Assembly: GCA_046732855.1 (NCBI GenBank)
Contig: JBKPNX010000184.1
Coordinates: 4,941-68,940, forward strand
DNA: 64,000 bases
Source: JBKPNX01 sp046732855
GTDB taxonomy: Bacteria > Pseudomonadota > Alphaproteobacteria > Geminicoccales > Geminicoccaceae
Reading direction: 5' to 3'
Shown here: piece by piece, positions 7,184 to 15,031 of the stretch
How positions within the stretch are numbered: position 1 is the stretch's first letter
Layout: each line of letters opens with the position of its first letter
Position numbers and translations under genes: made by a program
Notes under the pieces: model-generated
Databases searched by the model: none
The model's input: only the letters and a program-made list of their open reading frames with translations
What the model was told of the DNA's origin: nothing

Positions 7184-7432
7184 ATGCGGATCGTTTGCGC
7201 GCTCTGCAAACTTGCGCAATACGGTGTATCGCCAATCATGAAAACTGGGCTCCTCGACCCCGGAGTGAGAAGGCATTACGCAGACGTGATCTGCCAAACA
7301 GTGGCGGCGGCTTATCTCGACGCAGACGCAGCCTTTGAGGTATCAGTGCTCGACGCTATGGTTGGGAGATTGGCGGCAATGGGTGGTACGGATCAGCACG
7401 TTTGGTCTGTCAGCCGAGTCGCCGTACAATGA
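7184..7432 (+). CDS. Possible small hypothetical gene
   Basis: An 82-residue frame from the ATG at 7184, or 64 residues from the ATG at 7238, ends 30 bases before the exosortase. The segment DPGVRRHYADVICQTVAAAY followed by LDADAAFEVSVLDAMVGRLAAM looks like two amphipathic helices. Codons are mixed rather than GC-extreme, like the island genes. There is no good ribosome-binding site at either ATG and I recognise no family. It could be chance coding in the leader of the exosortase transcript. Confidence 0.3.
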   Translation: MRIVCALCKLAQYGVSPIMKTGLLDPGVRRHYADVICQTVAAAYLDADAAFEVSVLDAMVGRLAAMGGTDQHVWSVSRVAVQ

Positions 7433-7462
7433 CGATCGGATTCGCGTCTGGAAAGCGCGCGC

Positions 7463-8662
7463 GTGTTGTCGTCGTCCGCCAAGCCGGTCGTAGCATCGTC
7501 GCCCCCTGGTCTTGCCGCGTCGCCGGCCAGCGGCGGCCCGTGGGCCTGGGCCGCGCTCGGTCTGGCGCTGGTCAGCCTGACGGCGACATTCCTGCATCGG
7601 GACGCGACCATCGCGGCGGTGGCGATCTGGATCAGCTCGCCGACCTATGGCTATGGCATGCTGGTGCCGCCGGTCGTGGCCTGGCTGACCTGGCGCCAGC
7701 GCGCGGAATTGCGCCGGATCGCGCCGCGGCCCTGGCCATGGGGCCTGCTCCTAATCGCCGGCGCTGCGCTGGTCGCGCAGATCGGGCAGATCGTCTCGGC
7801 CCTGGTCGTCGAGCAACTCGCCCTGATCGCGCTGCTGCAGGCCGCGACGCTCACGCTGCTCGGGCCCGCCCTGTTCCGCCGGCTCGCCTTTCCCCTCGCC
7901 TACCTCTATCTCGCGGTGCCGCTCGGCGCCGGCCTGATCGCGCCGCTCCAGGAATTCACGGCCCGGTTCGCGGTCGGCTTGCTCGACATACTGGGCGTGC
8001 CCGCCCGCCTGGACGGCCTGTTGATGCGGATTCCGGGCGCTACCTTCCACGTCGCCGAGGCCTGCGCCGGCCTGCGCTTCCTCCTGGCGTCGGTCGCGGT
8101 GGGCCTGCTGCTCGCCTGGCTGTTCCTGCGCAGCTGGTGGCAGCGCCTCCTGTTCGCCGCATTCTCGATCGTCCTGCCGATCGTCGGCAATGGCCTGCGC
8201 GCCGCAGGCGTCGTGCTGGCCGCGCATCGTGGCGACCCGTCCTCGGCGGTCGGCGTCGATCATCTGACCTATGGCTACGTGTTCACCAGCCTGCTGCTCG
8301 CCTGCCTGGTCGGGCTCGCCGCGATGTTCGGATCGCCACGGCACGCCGCCGCGGCAGCCCCGCAATCCGCCGTACCGAGCGCGACCACCGGTCCGAGCGG
8401 ACCATTCCTGCTGACGGCGACCGTCGCCATGCTGATGGCTGCGCTACCCGCATTCGCCACGCGCCCGGCCGACCACTGCCCGGGTCCTGCCGATTCTCGA
8501 GCCGCCGCCGATCGTCGCGCCGTGGGGAGCGGTGAGCCCGGCGGTCGACTGGCGACCGGTCGCGGCGCACCCGGATGCCGAACTGTGGCATGGCTACCGC
8601 GCCGACGGCAGCGCCGTCGACCTGTACGTCGCCTACTACTGCAGCCAGCGGCCAGGCGCTGA
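7463..8662 (+). CDS. xrtA: Exosortase (XrtA/EpsH type), catalytic domain; frame lost near residue 335
   Basis: This is a multi-pass inner-membrane transpeptidase that cleaves PEP-CTERM sorting tails. About eight hydrophobic helices span residues 27-335. The catalytic triad is visible: Cys201 in AEACAGLRFLL, Arg246 in GNGLRAAG and His267 in VDHLTYGY. The GTG at 7463 has GGAAAG upstream. Up to about 8465 the frame is normal for the family; after AFATRPA the sequence turns into low-quality Arg/Gly-rich residues until a stop at 8662. The expected EpsI domain continues in the +1 frame (from 8472, TTARVLPILEPPP). Removing one C from CCC at 8464-8466 restores one fused protein of about 528 residues, as found in many exosortase A proteins. 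Confidence 0.85.
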   Translation: MLSSSAKPVVASSPPGLAASPASGGPWAWAALGLALVSLTATFLHRDATIAAVAIWISSPTYGYGMLVPPVVAWLTWRQRAELRRIAPRPWPWGLLLIAGAALVAQIGQIVSALVVEQLALIALLQAATLTLLGPALFRRLAFPLAYLYLAVPLGAGLIAPLQEFTARFAVGLLDILGVPARLDGLLMRIPGATFHVAEACAGLRFLLASVAVGLLLAWLFLRSWWQRLLFAAFSIVLPIVGNGLRAAGVVLAAHRGDPSSAVGVDHLTYGYVFTSLLLACLVGLAAMFGSPRHAAAAAPQSAVPSATTGPSGPFLLTATVAMLMAALPAFATRPADHCPGPADSRAAADRRAVGSGEPGGRLATGRGAPGCRTVAWLPRRRQRRRPVRRLLLQPAARR

Positions 8663-9047
8663 GGTGGTGAGCCAGGCGCACCGGCTGACCGGCGGCGAAC
8701 AGTGGCTGGTCGAGGCTAAGGGTCGCGACCGCCTCGATGCCAGCGCCGGCCAGGTTCCGGTCCAGACCGTCCAGATCCGGTCGGCGGGGGAACGGCGGCT
8801 GGTGCTGGTCTGGTACTGGGTCGATGGCCGGTTCACCGCTGATCCGCTCGCCGCGAAGCTGTTGCAGACGAAAGCGATGCTGCTCGGCGGACCGGCGTCG
8901 GCCGCGGTGATCGTCGCCTCGACCCCCTATGACGTCGATGCGTCGGTGGCGCGCGCGAGGCTTGGCCAGGCACTCGTCGCGATGGCGCCGTTGAAGCAGG
9001 TCCTGATGCGGCCGGACGCAGGGGCCGAGACCTCCGCCGGCGACTGA
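8532..9047 (+). CDS. EpsI domain (DUF3485) of the exosortase, separated by a frameshift
   Basis: The 171 residues from the GTG at 8532 (GGGGAG just upstream) form an EpsI domain: WRPVAAHPDAELWHGYRADG, VDLYVAYYCSQRPGAEVVS, VQIRSAGERRLVLVWYWVDG. EpsI is a periplasmic domain in exosortase systems, often fused to the C-terminus of XrtA. The same frame is open and protein-like back to 8472, which fits a fused protein interrupted by a one-base insertion rather than a true separate gene. If the frameshift is real, this GTG could still give a free EpsI. It ends 8 bases before the amidotransferase start. Confidence 0.75.
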   Translation: MSPAVDWRPVAAHPDAELWHGYRADGSAVDLYVAYYCSQRPGAEVVSQAHRLTGGEQWLVEAKGRDRLDASAGQVPVQTVQIRSAGERRLVLVWYWVDGRFTADPLAAKLLQTKAMLLGGPASAAVIVASTPYDVDASVARARLGQALVAMAPLKQVLMRPDAGAETSAGD

Positions 9048-9055
9048 ACGCGCCC

Positions 9056-11035
9056 ATGTGCGGTTTCGTCGGCATCTTCGATCCCCACGGCAGCGCGCCG
9101 ATCGAGCGGCGCCTACTCGAGCGGATGAACCGGACCCAGCGGCACCGCGGTCCCGACGGCGAGGGGGTGCACATGGCGCCCGCCATCGGCCTCGCGCACA
9201 CGCGCCTTGCCATCATCGACCTCGACACCGGCGCCCAGCCGATGTTCAACGAGGACGGCTCGGTGGTCGTCGTCTACAACGGCGAGATCTACAATTTTCG
9301 CGACCTGCGCGAGGAGCTGCGCGCGCGCGGCCACCGCTTCCGCTCCGCATCCGACACCGAGGTCATCGTCCACGCCTGGGAGGAATGGGGCGAGGCGTGC
9401 GTGGCGCGCCTGCGCGGCATGTTTGTGTTCGCGCTCTGGGACGAGCGCGAGAAGGCGCTGTTCCTGGCGCGCGATCGGCTCGGCATCAAGCCCCTGCACT
9501 ACGCCGCCTTGCCCGATGGCCAGCTCGTCTTCGCGTCCGAGCTGAAGGCGCTGCTGGCCCACCCCGACCTGCCGCGGCGGATCGATCCCTGCGCGGTGGA
9601 GGACTACCTCGCCTACGGCTACGTGCCCGATCCGAAGACGATCTATCGCGACGTCCACAAGCTGCGGCCGGGGCATTGGCTGGCCTGGCGGGTCGGCCAT
9701 GCCGCGCCGCGCCAGGAGCGCTACTGGCAGCTGCGGTTTGCCCCGCGCCGGCGGCTGTCGGTGCAGCGCGCCGCCGAGGAGCTGCGGGAGCGCCTGGAGG
9801 AGGCGGTCACGCTCGGCCTGATCGCCGACGTTCCGCTCGGCGCGTTCCTGTCCGGCGGGATCGACTCCAGCGCCGTGGTTGCGATGACGAGCCGGCGCTC
9901 GGCAGCGCCGATCAGCACCTGCTCGATCGGTTTTGCGGAGCGCACGCACGACGAATCGCGCTTCGCCCAGGAGGTCGCCCGGGCAAACGGCACGCGCCAC
10001 CACGTCGGCCATGCGCGCGTGCAGGACCTGGCCGTGATCGAGCGTCTGCCGCTGGTCTACGACGAGCCGTTCGCCGACAGCTCGGCGATCCCGACCTTGC
10101 AGCTGAGCGCGCTCGCCCGACAGGTGGTGACGGTCGCCCTCTCGGGCGACGGCGGCGACGAGCTGTTCGCCGGCTATCGCCGGCAGCGCTGGCATCTGTA
10201 CGAGGAGCGGGCGCGGGCGGCCCTGCCTCGTGTCATCCGGCGGCCGCTGTTCGGCGCGCTCGGCGCGCTCTACCCGAAGCTCGACTGGGCGCCGCGCGCG
10301 GTGCGCCTGAAGTCGACGCTTGCCGAGCTGGCGCTCGATGCGCCGGACGCCTACTTCCAGAGCGTCTCGATCGCCGCCCAGGCGGTCCGCAGGCGGCTGT
10401 ACGCCCCCGCGCTGCGGCGCGATCTGCAGGGCTATTCGGGCGCGGAGATCCTCCGGAACCATTGGCGCGAGACGCAGGGCCTGCACCCGCTCGATCAGGT
10501 GCAATACGTTGACCTGATGACCTGGCTGCCAGGCGACATCCTGACCAAGGTGGATCGCGCCAGCATGGCGCATTCGCTCGAGGTCCGCGTGCCCTTCCTG
10601 GACCATCTTTTGGTCGAGTGGGCCGCGACCCTGCCGCCCCGGCTCCGGCTGAACGCACGCGGCAGCAAGTACGTGCTGAAGACCGCGCTTGGCCCTTATC
10701 TGCCTCGTGCGATACTGGCGCGTCCCAAAATGGGCTTTTCGGTGCCGCTCGCGGCCTGGCTGCGCGGTTCGCTGCTCAGCCCGGTCGAGCGCGCTCTGGC
10801 CGAGCCTGCGTTCGCCGACGCCGGGCTGTTCGACACGGTCGCGATCCGCCGGCTGATCGAGCAGCATCGGAGCGGGCGCAGCGATCACAGCCGGATGATC
10901 TGGGCGCTGTTCATGTTCGCGGGCTTTCTCGCCCGCGTGCATGAGCGCGAAGCGGTCCCGCTGGCAGGTGAGATGGCCGGGTCGAGCGCCACGCGCGCCC
11001 ACGTGCAGACTCCGGAGCCCGCGCCCGCGCCATAG
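9056..11035 (+). CDS. asnB: XrtA/PEP-CTERM-associated asparagine synthase-like amidotransferase
   Basis: This 659-residue protein starts MCGFVGIF, so Cys2 becomes the N-terminal nucleophile of a class II glutamine amidotransferase domain (about residues 2-210). The C-terminal synthetase domain has the PP-loop LSGGIDSSAVVAM near residues 264-276 and SGDGGDELFAGYRRQR near 362-377. Chemistry: glutamine-derived ammonia is transferred to an ATP-activated carboxyl group. Copies next to exosortase genes form a distinct group thought to act on exopolysaccharide or its precursors rather than to make free asparagine. The start lies 8 bases after the EpsI frame, so it is in one operon with the exosortase. 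Confidence 0.9.
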   Translation: MCGFVGIFDPHGSAPIERRLLERMNRTQRHRGPDGEGVHMAPAIGLAHTRLAIIDLDTGAQPMFNEDGSVVVVYNGEIYNFRDLREELRARGHRFRSASDTEVIVHAWEEWGEACVARLRGMFVFALWDEREKALFLARDRLGIKPLHYAALPDGQLVFASELKALLAHPDLPRRIDPCAVEDYLAYGYVPDPKTIYRDVHKLRPGHWLAWRVGHAAPRQERYWQLRFAPRRRLSVQRAAEELRERLEEAVTLGLIADVPLGAFLSGGIDSSAVVAMTSRRSAAPISTCSIGFAERTHDESRFAQEVARANGTRHHVGHARVQDLAVIERLPLVYDEPFADSSAIPTLQLSALARQVVTVALSGDGGDELFAGYRRQRWHLYEERARAALPRVIRRPLFGALGALYPKLDWAPRAVRLKSTLAELALDAPDAYFQSVSIAAQAVRRRLYAPALRRDLQGYSGAEILRNHWRETQGLHPLDQVQYVDLMTWLPGDILTKVDRASMAHSLEVRVPFLDHLLVEWAATLPPRLRLNARGSKYVLKTALGPYLPRAILARPKMGFSVPLAAWLRGSLLSPVERALAEPAFADAGLFDTVAIRRLIEQHRSGRSDHSRMIWALFMFAGFLARVHEREAVPLAGEMAGSSATRAHVQTPEPAPAP

Positions 11036-11216
11036 CAGCGGTTTGACCGAGGTCGCGGGGCACGCCGTCGCTCAGCCCAGCGAAGGCAGGCACCGCACCG
11101 CGGCGGATTGTTTTCTCGTTGCGAGCGGCCGTGGTAGCCTGTCCCCATGCGCTCCCGCGGACGAGGCGGGGGTCATGTGAGACAGAGAGCCGTCGCCCAA
11201 CGCTTCGCCCAGACGA

Positions 11217-11816
11217 ATGATCCGACCCAGCGCCGTGTTCGTGCTCGTGACCGTGGCTGCGCTTGCGGGCCGCGCCGCGCCGGCGGCGATCAGTGATCAG
11301 ATCACGATCGGCAACACCCGGGTGGTCGTGCGCACGGTGATCGGCAACTTCGAGGGCGAGATCCGCACGCTCGCGCTCGAGGACGATGTCTACCACAACG
11401 AGCTGATCACGACCGAAAAGGAGAGCGCCACCAAGCTGACCTTCCTCGACGAGACCACGCTCACGCTGGGACCGGATTCGTCGGTCGTGCTCGATCGCTT
11501 CGTGTACGATCCCGACCCGTCGCGGGCATCGTTCGTGATGACCGCGACGCAGGGGATCTTCCGCTTCGCCTCCGGCAAGCTGCCCAAGAACGCCTACCGG
11601 CTGCACACGCCGGCCGCGACGATCGGCATTCGCGGCACCGTGCTGGACCTCGCGATCGAGCCGGCGGGCCGCTCTGGCGGCGAAGCGACAGTCAGGATCG
11701 CGCTCCAGGAGGGCGAGGCCACGATTGGCGACTGCCGCGGGCAGGAGCGGTTGCTTGCGGCCGGTCAGTCGCTGGAGCTGAGCTGGAACCCGGCGGAGCC
11801 CTGCAACTCTCGCTAA
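11217..11816 (+). CDS. Secreted FecR-domain protein
   Basis: This 199-residue protein has an N-terminal signal peptide (VFVLVTVAALAGRAAPAA). A FecR-like beta-rich domain follows: TTEKESATKLTFLDETTLTL, GPDSSVVLDRFVYDPD and HTPAATIGIRGTVLDL. Unlike the membrane regulator FecR it has no anti-sigma domain, so it is likely a periplasmic or surface protein. FecR-domain proteins are frequent in PEP-CTERM loci. Its stop TAA at 11814-11816 overlaps the stop of the convergent Sel1 gene by three bases. Its role is inferred from the fold and neighbours only. Confidence 0.8.
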   Translation: MIRPSAVFVLVTVAALAGRAAPAAISDQITIGNTRVVVRTVIGNFEGEIRTLALEDDVYHNELITTEKESATKLTFLDETTLTLGPDSSVVLDRFVYDPDPSRASFVMTATQGIFRFASGKLPKNAYRLHTPAATIGIRGTVLDLAIEPAGRSGGEATVRIALQEGEATIGDCRGQERLLAAGQSLELSWNPAEPCNSR

Positions 11817-12922
11817 GGCGCGGCAGCGCCGAGCTTGCGCAAAGCATCGATCTGCGCCCGCCCGGCCGCGAGCTCGGCCTCGCTCAAGCGCGCTACGAGT
11901 TCGACGCGCGCCTGCGCCGCGGCCTCGCCTCCCTCTGCTGTTTCGCCCGCTTCGGCCGCGAGACTGAGCCAGGCGTAGGCGAGCGCTCCGTCCTGCGGCA
12001 CACCGCGGCCGCCCCGGTACATCAGGCCGAGATTGGTCTGCGCCGCAACCTCGCCTTGTTGCGCCGCTTCCCGATACCAGCGGGCCGCGGCGGCATCGTC
12101 GCGCGGGACGCCTTCGCCACGCTCGTATAACCGGCCGAGCTGAAATTGGGCATTGGCCAAGCCCTGGCCGGCGGCCCGCGCGTGCCATTCGGCCGCCCGC
12201 TTGAGGTCTTTCGGCACGCCGCGCCCCGCGGCGAACAGGAGCCCTAGATTGTTCTGGGCGACCGGGTGGCCGCGCTCGGCGGCCTTGATCAGGAGCGCCG
12301 CCGCCGCGGCGTCGTTTCGCTCGACGCCGAGCCCGTCGAGATACAGGAAGGCGAGATTGATCTGGCCAATGGCGAAGCCGCGATCGGCCACCGCGCGAAA
12401 CCAGCGCACCGCTTCGCCGTAGTCGACCGGAACGCCGCGACCTTCGCGCGACCAGAGCCCGAGCGTGAGCTGCGCCAGCACCTCGCCGCCCGCCGCCGCT
12501 TCTCGGTACCACCGCGCGGCCTCGCGAAGATCCTGCCCGACCCCTTCCCCGTTCTCGTACAGCTCCCCGAGATTGAGCTGCGCCTCGGCGTAGCCCTGCT
12601 CGGCCGCCAGGCGGTACCAGCGCGCGGCCTCTGCCAGATCACGTCCAACGTCTTCGCCGTGCGCGAACTTCTCACCCAGGCGATTCTGCGCGCTCGGATC
12701 GCCGGCCTTCGCCTTGGCGAACAGCGCGCCGAGCCTGGCATCGTCCGGCACCTGGTCGGGCGGAGCCTGAGCCAGGCGCACGACCGCGCCGTGCCCCAGG
12801 TCGGGCACGCCGGTATCTGTCCCGTTGGTCGGGTCCGCGTGCGCCGACACATGGCACGCGAGCATTAAGGCCAAAGACCCCAGCACGCGAAGGGGCTCGC
12901 TGGCGCAGTCCGGCAGGCGCAT
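11813..12922 (-). CDS. Sel1-repeat (TPR-like) secreted protein
   Basis: I chose the ATG at 12922 because it puts a signal peptide (LRVLGSLALMLACHVSAHA) at the N-terminus; an ATG at 12964 is in frame. The 369-residue protein carries about seven Sel1 repeats of 36 residues, each like AEAQLNLGELYENGEGVGQD followed by L/REAARWYREAA. The C-terminus has a half repeat (ALAYAWLSLAAEAGE). Sel1 proteins are protein-binding scaffolds, here probably periplasmic. It lies between the exosortase operon and the minus-strand PEP-CTERM/PrsT pair and may belong to that system, but no direct evidence shows this. Confidence 0.85.
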   Translation of the reverse strand: MRLPDCASEPLRVLGSLALMLACHVSAHADPTNGTDTGVPDLGHGAVVRLAQAPPDQVPDDARLGALFAKAKAGDPSAQNRLGEKFAHGEDVGRDLAEAARWYRLAAEQGYAEAQLNLGELYENGEGVGQDLREAARWYREAAAGGEVLAQLTLGLWSREGRGVPVDYGEAVRWFRAVADRGFAIGQINLAFLYLDGLGVERNDAAAAALLIKAAERGHPVAQNNLGLLFAAGRGVPKDLKRAAEWHARAAGQGLANAQFQLGRLYERGEGVPRDDAAAARWYREAAQQGEVAAQTNLGLMYRGGRGVPQDGALAYAWLSLAAEAGETAEGGEAAAQARVELVARLSEAELAAGRAQIDALRKLGAAAP

Positions 12923-13006
12923 CGGAGCACAACTCCGCAGGGCAACCGAACGATTATACGGCACGCGTGGCGACGCGGCGCAGCTCTGAGCGCGCAGTCA
13001 AGGCGT

Positions 13007-15031
13007 TCAGCCCCCGAGGTCGCGGAGCAACGCCTGGGCCTCGCCCTGCTCGCGCTCGGCCAACGCCGGCGGATCCACTAGCAGCTGGCGCAGAATGCCG
13101 CGCGCTTCTTCGCGATCGCCGCGCCGGGCGAGCGCCCGGGCGAGATGCACCTCGATCTCCGGGCCCCGGCTCTCCACCTTCGCCGCGCGCTGCAACAGCT
13201 CGATAGCGGGCTCGAGCTTGCGCAGCTCGATCAGGATGCAGGCGAGCGTGTCCATGACGCTCGGCTCGTCGGGGGCGAGGCGCAGCGCGCGTTCGGCGAA
13301 CGGGCGGGCGGCGGCGGGCTGGCCCTCATCCAGCAGCATCCAGGCCAAATTGTTGAGCGCGGTCACCTCGTCGGGCCAGGTCGCGACCACCCCGGTCAGG
13401 AGTCCGCGCGCCGCCGCGGTGCGGCCCGCCGCGAGATGCAGATCAGCGAGCGTCAGGCGGGTGTCGAGATCGCCGGGGGAGTGGGTCAGCCAGGCTTCGA
13501 GGGTGGCCCGGCTGGTGGCGCGTTGTCCCGCCTGCCACTGTGCGAATGCGAGCTTGCGCGCCAGCACGCCCGCCGGCGCGGCTTGGCGCGCTGCCTCGAA
13601 GGCACGCGTGGCCGCCGATGGCCGTCCAGCGAGGACGGCCAGTCCGCCGCGGAGCTCGAGTAGCGCCGGGCTGTCCGGTGCCGCGTCGCGCTCCAACTCG
13701 GCCAGAATCCTGGCGGCCGCCTCATGATCGCCCGCGCGGGCGCGCCGGCCCGCCTCCACGGCCCCGGCAGCGGCCCGCTGCTGATCCCGTCTGATGCTCT
13801 GCACGACGGCAAAATCGACCCGGAACATGCGCTCGAGCGCGCGTGACGGGTCGGCCTCGTTCCGTTTGGCCAGGGCGAGCTGCTGATCGGTGGCGGCGAG
13901 CAGCTGCTGCGCTGGCGCATGATCCGGTTGCCGCGCGAGCGCCTTCTCGAGGTTCGCGCGCGCATACTCCAGACGGCCGAGCGCATAGCTGCCGGCCCCG
14001 AGCAGGAACATGCTCGGCACATGCATGGGCATGGCATCCAGCGCGCGCTGGCTGTGTCTTTGCACCCCCTCCGCATCGCCCTGCTGAAATGCGGACGCGG
14101 CGCGGAGATAGTTGGCCGGGCCGTTGCCGGGACGCTCCGCGAGGAAGGCGTCCAGCAGCGCATCGGCTTGGGCATGATCACCCGCCGCGATCAGCGCCTC
14201 CGCGAGCGCGAGCCGTGCCGCCATGTTGTCCGGCGCCAGCTCGGATTGCCTGCGGTAGTCAGCGGCTGCATCGCCGTACGCGCCGCGCTGGAACGCGAGG
14301 TCGCCCATCAGCCCGAGCAGGATCGGGTGATCCGGGGCGATGTGCAGCGCGTCCCTCAGCAGGAGCTCGCCAGCACCCGCGCTCTCGGTCCGCATCGCGA
14401 TGCGCATCAGACCAATTCGGGCATCCACATTTTCGGGGGCAATCTCCAGCATGGTCTCGTACGCGCGCCGCGCCCCGTCGAAATCGTGCAGGCCCACGGA
14501 CGCCCGCGCGCGTAGCTTATAAACCGCGATTTTGGCATCCTGCGGCCAGCCGTCCTGCGGGCGCAGCTCGCGCAGGAGCTCCTCGCGCCGCCCCTGCTTC
14601 AGCCACAGCTCGCCAAGCGCCGCCACGAGCTCGGCGGAACTCAGGCCCAAGGCCCGCGCCCGCGCCAGCTCCTTTTCGGCGGAGGGCAGATTGCCGCTGG
14701 TCAGATACACCTTGCCGAGCATCAGTCGCGCGTCGGCGTCCGCGGGTTGCTCCTGCAGCACCTGCTTCAACTCGGCGATGGCGAGCTGCGTATTGCCGCG
14801 CTGCAGATGAGCCTTCGCGTTCTCCAGGCGCTGGTGCGGCGAAGGCTCCTCGCAGCCGGTGATGGCGAGCAGACAGAGCACGAGACCTGACGCCAGGGCA
14901 CGAGCGAGCCGCGCGCGGCCCGCCCATGCCGAACCCGGCGGCGGCGCAAGACTACCAGTCGGCGCCGGTTCGCGCATTTCGATCGCGACCTGCCCAGCGT
15001 GCGCCGCTGCGATCGACCTCGGTCCGGTCAT
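13007..15031 (-). CDS. prsT: PrsT-like TPR lipoprotein of the PEP-CTERM/XrtA system
   Basis: A long TPR protein of 674 residues. A lipoprotein signal ends in LLAITGC with Cys60 from the ATG at 15031. That ATG overlaps the stop of the upstream PEP-CTERM gene (ATGA at 15031-15028), which suggests coupling; an ATG at 14977 would also place the signal well. At least twelve TPR units follow (for example LENAKAHLQRGNTQLAIAEL, VTALNNLAWMLLDEGQPAAA). Large TPR lipoproteins of this type accompany XrtA and exopolysaccharide genes. It likely sits on a periplasm-facing membrane and binds partner proteins. Confidence 0.82.
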   Translation of the reverse strand: MTGPRSIAAAHAGQVAIEMREPAPTGSLAPPPGSAWAGRARLARALASGLVLCLLAITGCEEPSPHQRLENAKAHLQRGNTQLAIAELKQVLQEQPADADARLMLGKVYLTSGNLPSAEKELARARALGLSSAELVAALGELWLKQGRREELLRELRPQDGWPQDAKIAVYKLRARASVGLHDFDGARRAYETMLEIAPENVDARIGLMRIAMRTESAGAGELLLRDALHIAPDHPILLGLMGDLAFQRGAYGDAAADYRRQSELAPDNMAARLALAEALIAAGDHAQADALLDAFLAERPGNGPANYLRAASAFQQGDAEGVQRHSQRALDAMPMHVPSMFLLGAGSYALGRLEYARANLEKALARQPDHAPAQQLLAATDQQLALAKRNEADPSRALERMFRVDFAVVQSIRRDQQRAAAGAVEAGRRARAGDHEAAARILAELERDAAPDSPALLELRGGLAVLAGRPSAATRAFEAARQAAPAGVLARKLAFAQWQAGQRATSRATLEAWLTHSPGDLDTRLTLADLHLAAGRTAAARGLLTGVVATWPDEVTALNNLAWMLLDEGQPAAARPFAERALRLAPDEPSVMDTLACILIELRKLEPAIELLQRAAKVESRGPEIEVHLARALARRGDREEARGILRQLLVDPPALAEREQGEAQALLRDLGG

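Noticed and set aside
8440..8480. Programmed ribosomal frameshifting between exosortase and EpsI
   Set aside because: I see no slippery heptamer or clear downstream stimulator; a single base insertion in CCC is simpler.
9113..11002. Long minus-strand open frame of 629 codons opposite the amidotransferase
   Set aside because: It mirrors a well-supported gene; the residue content (Gln, Arg, His, Gly rich without motifs) is typical of antisense frames in GC-rich DNA.
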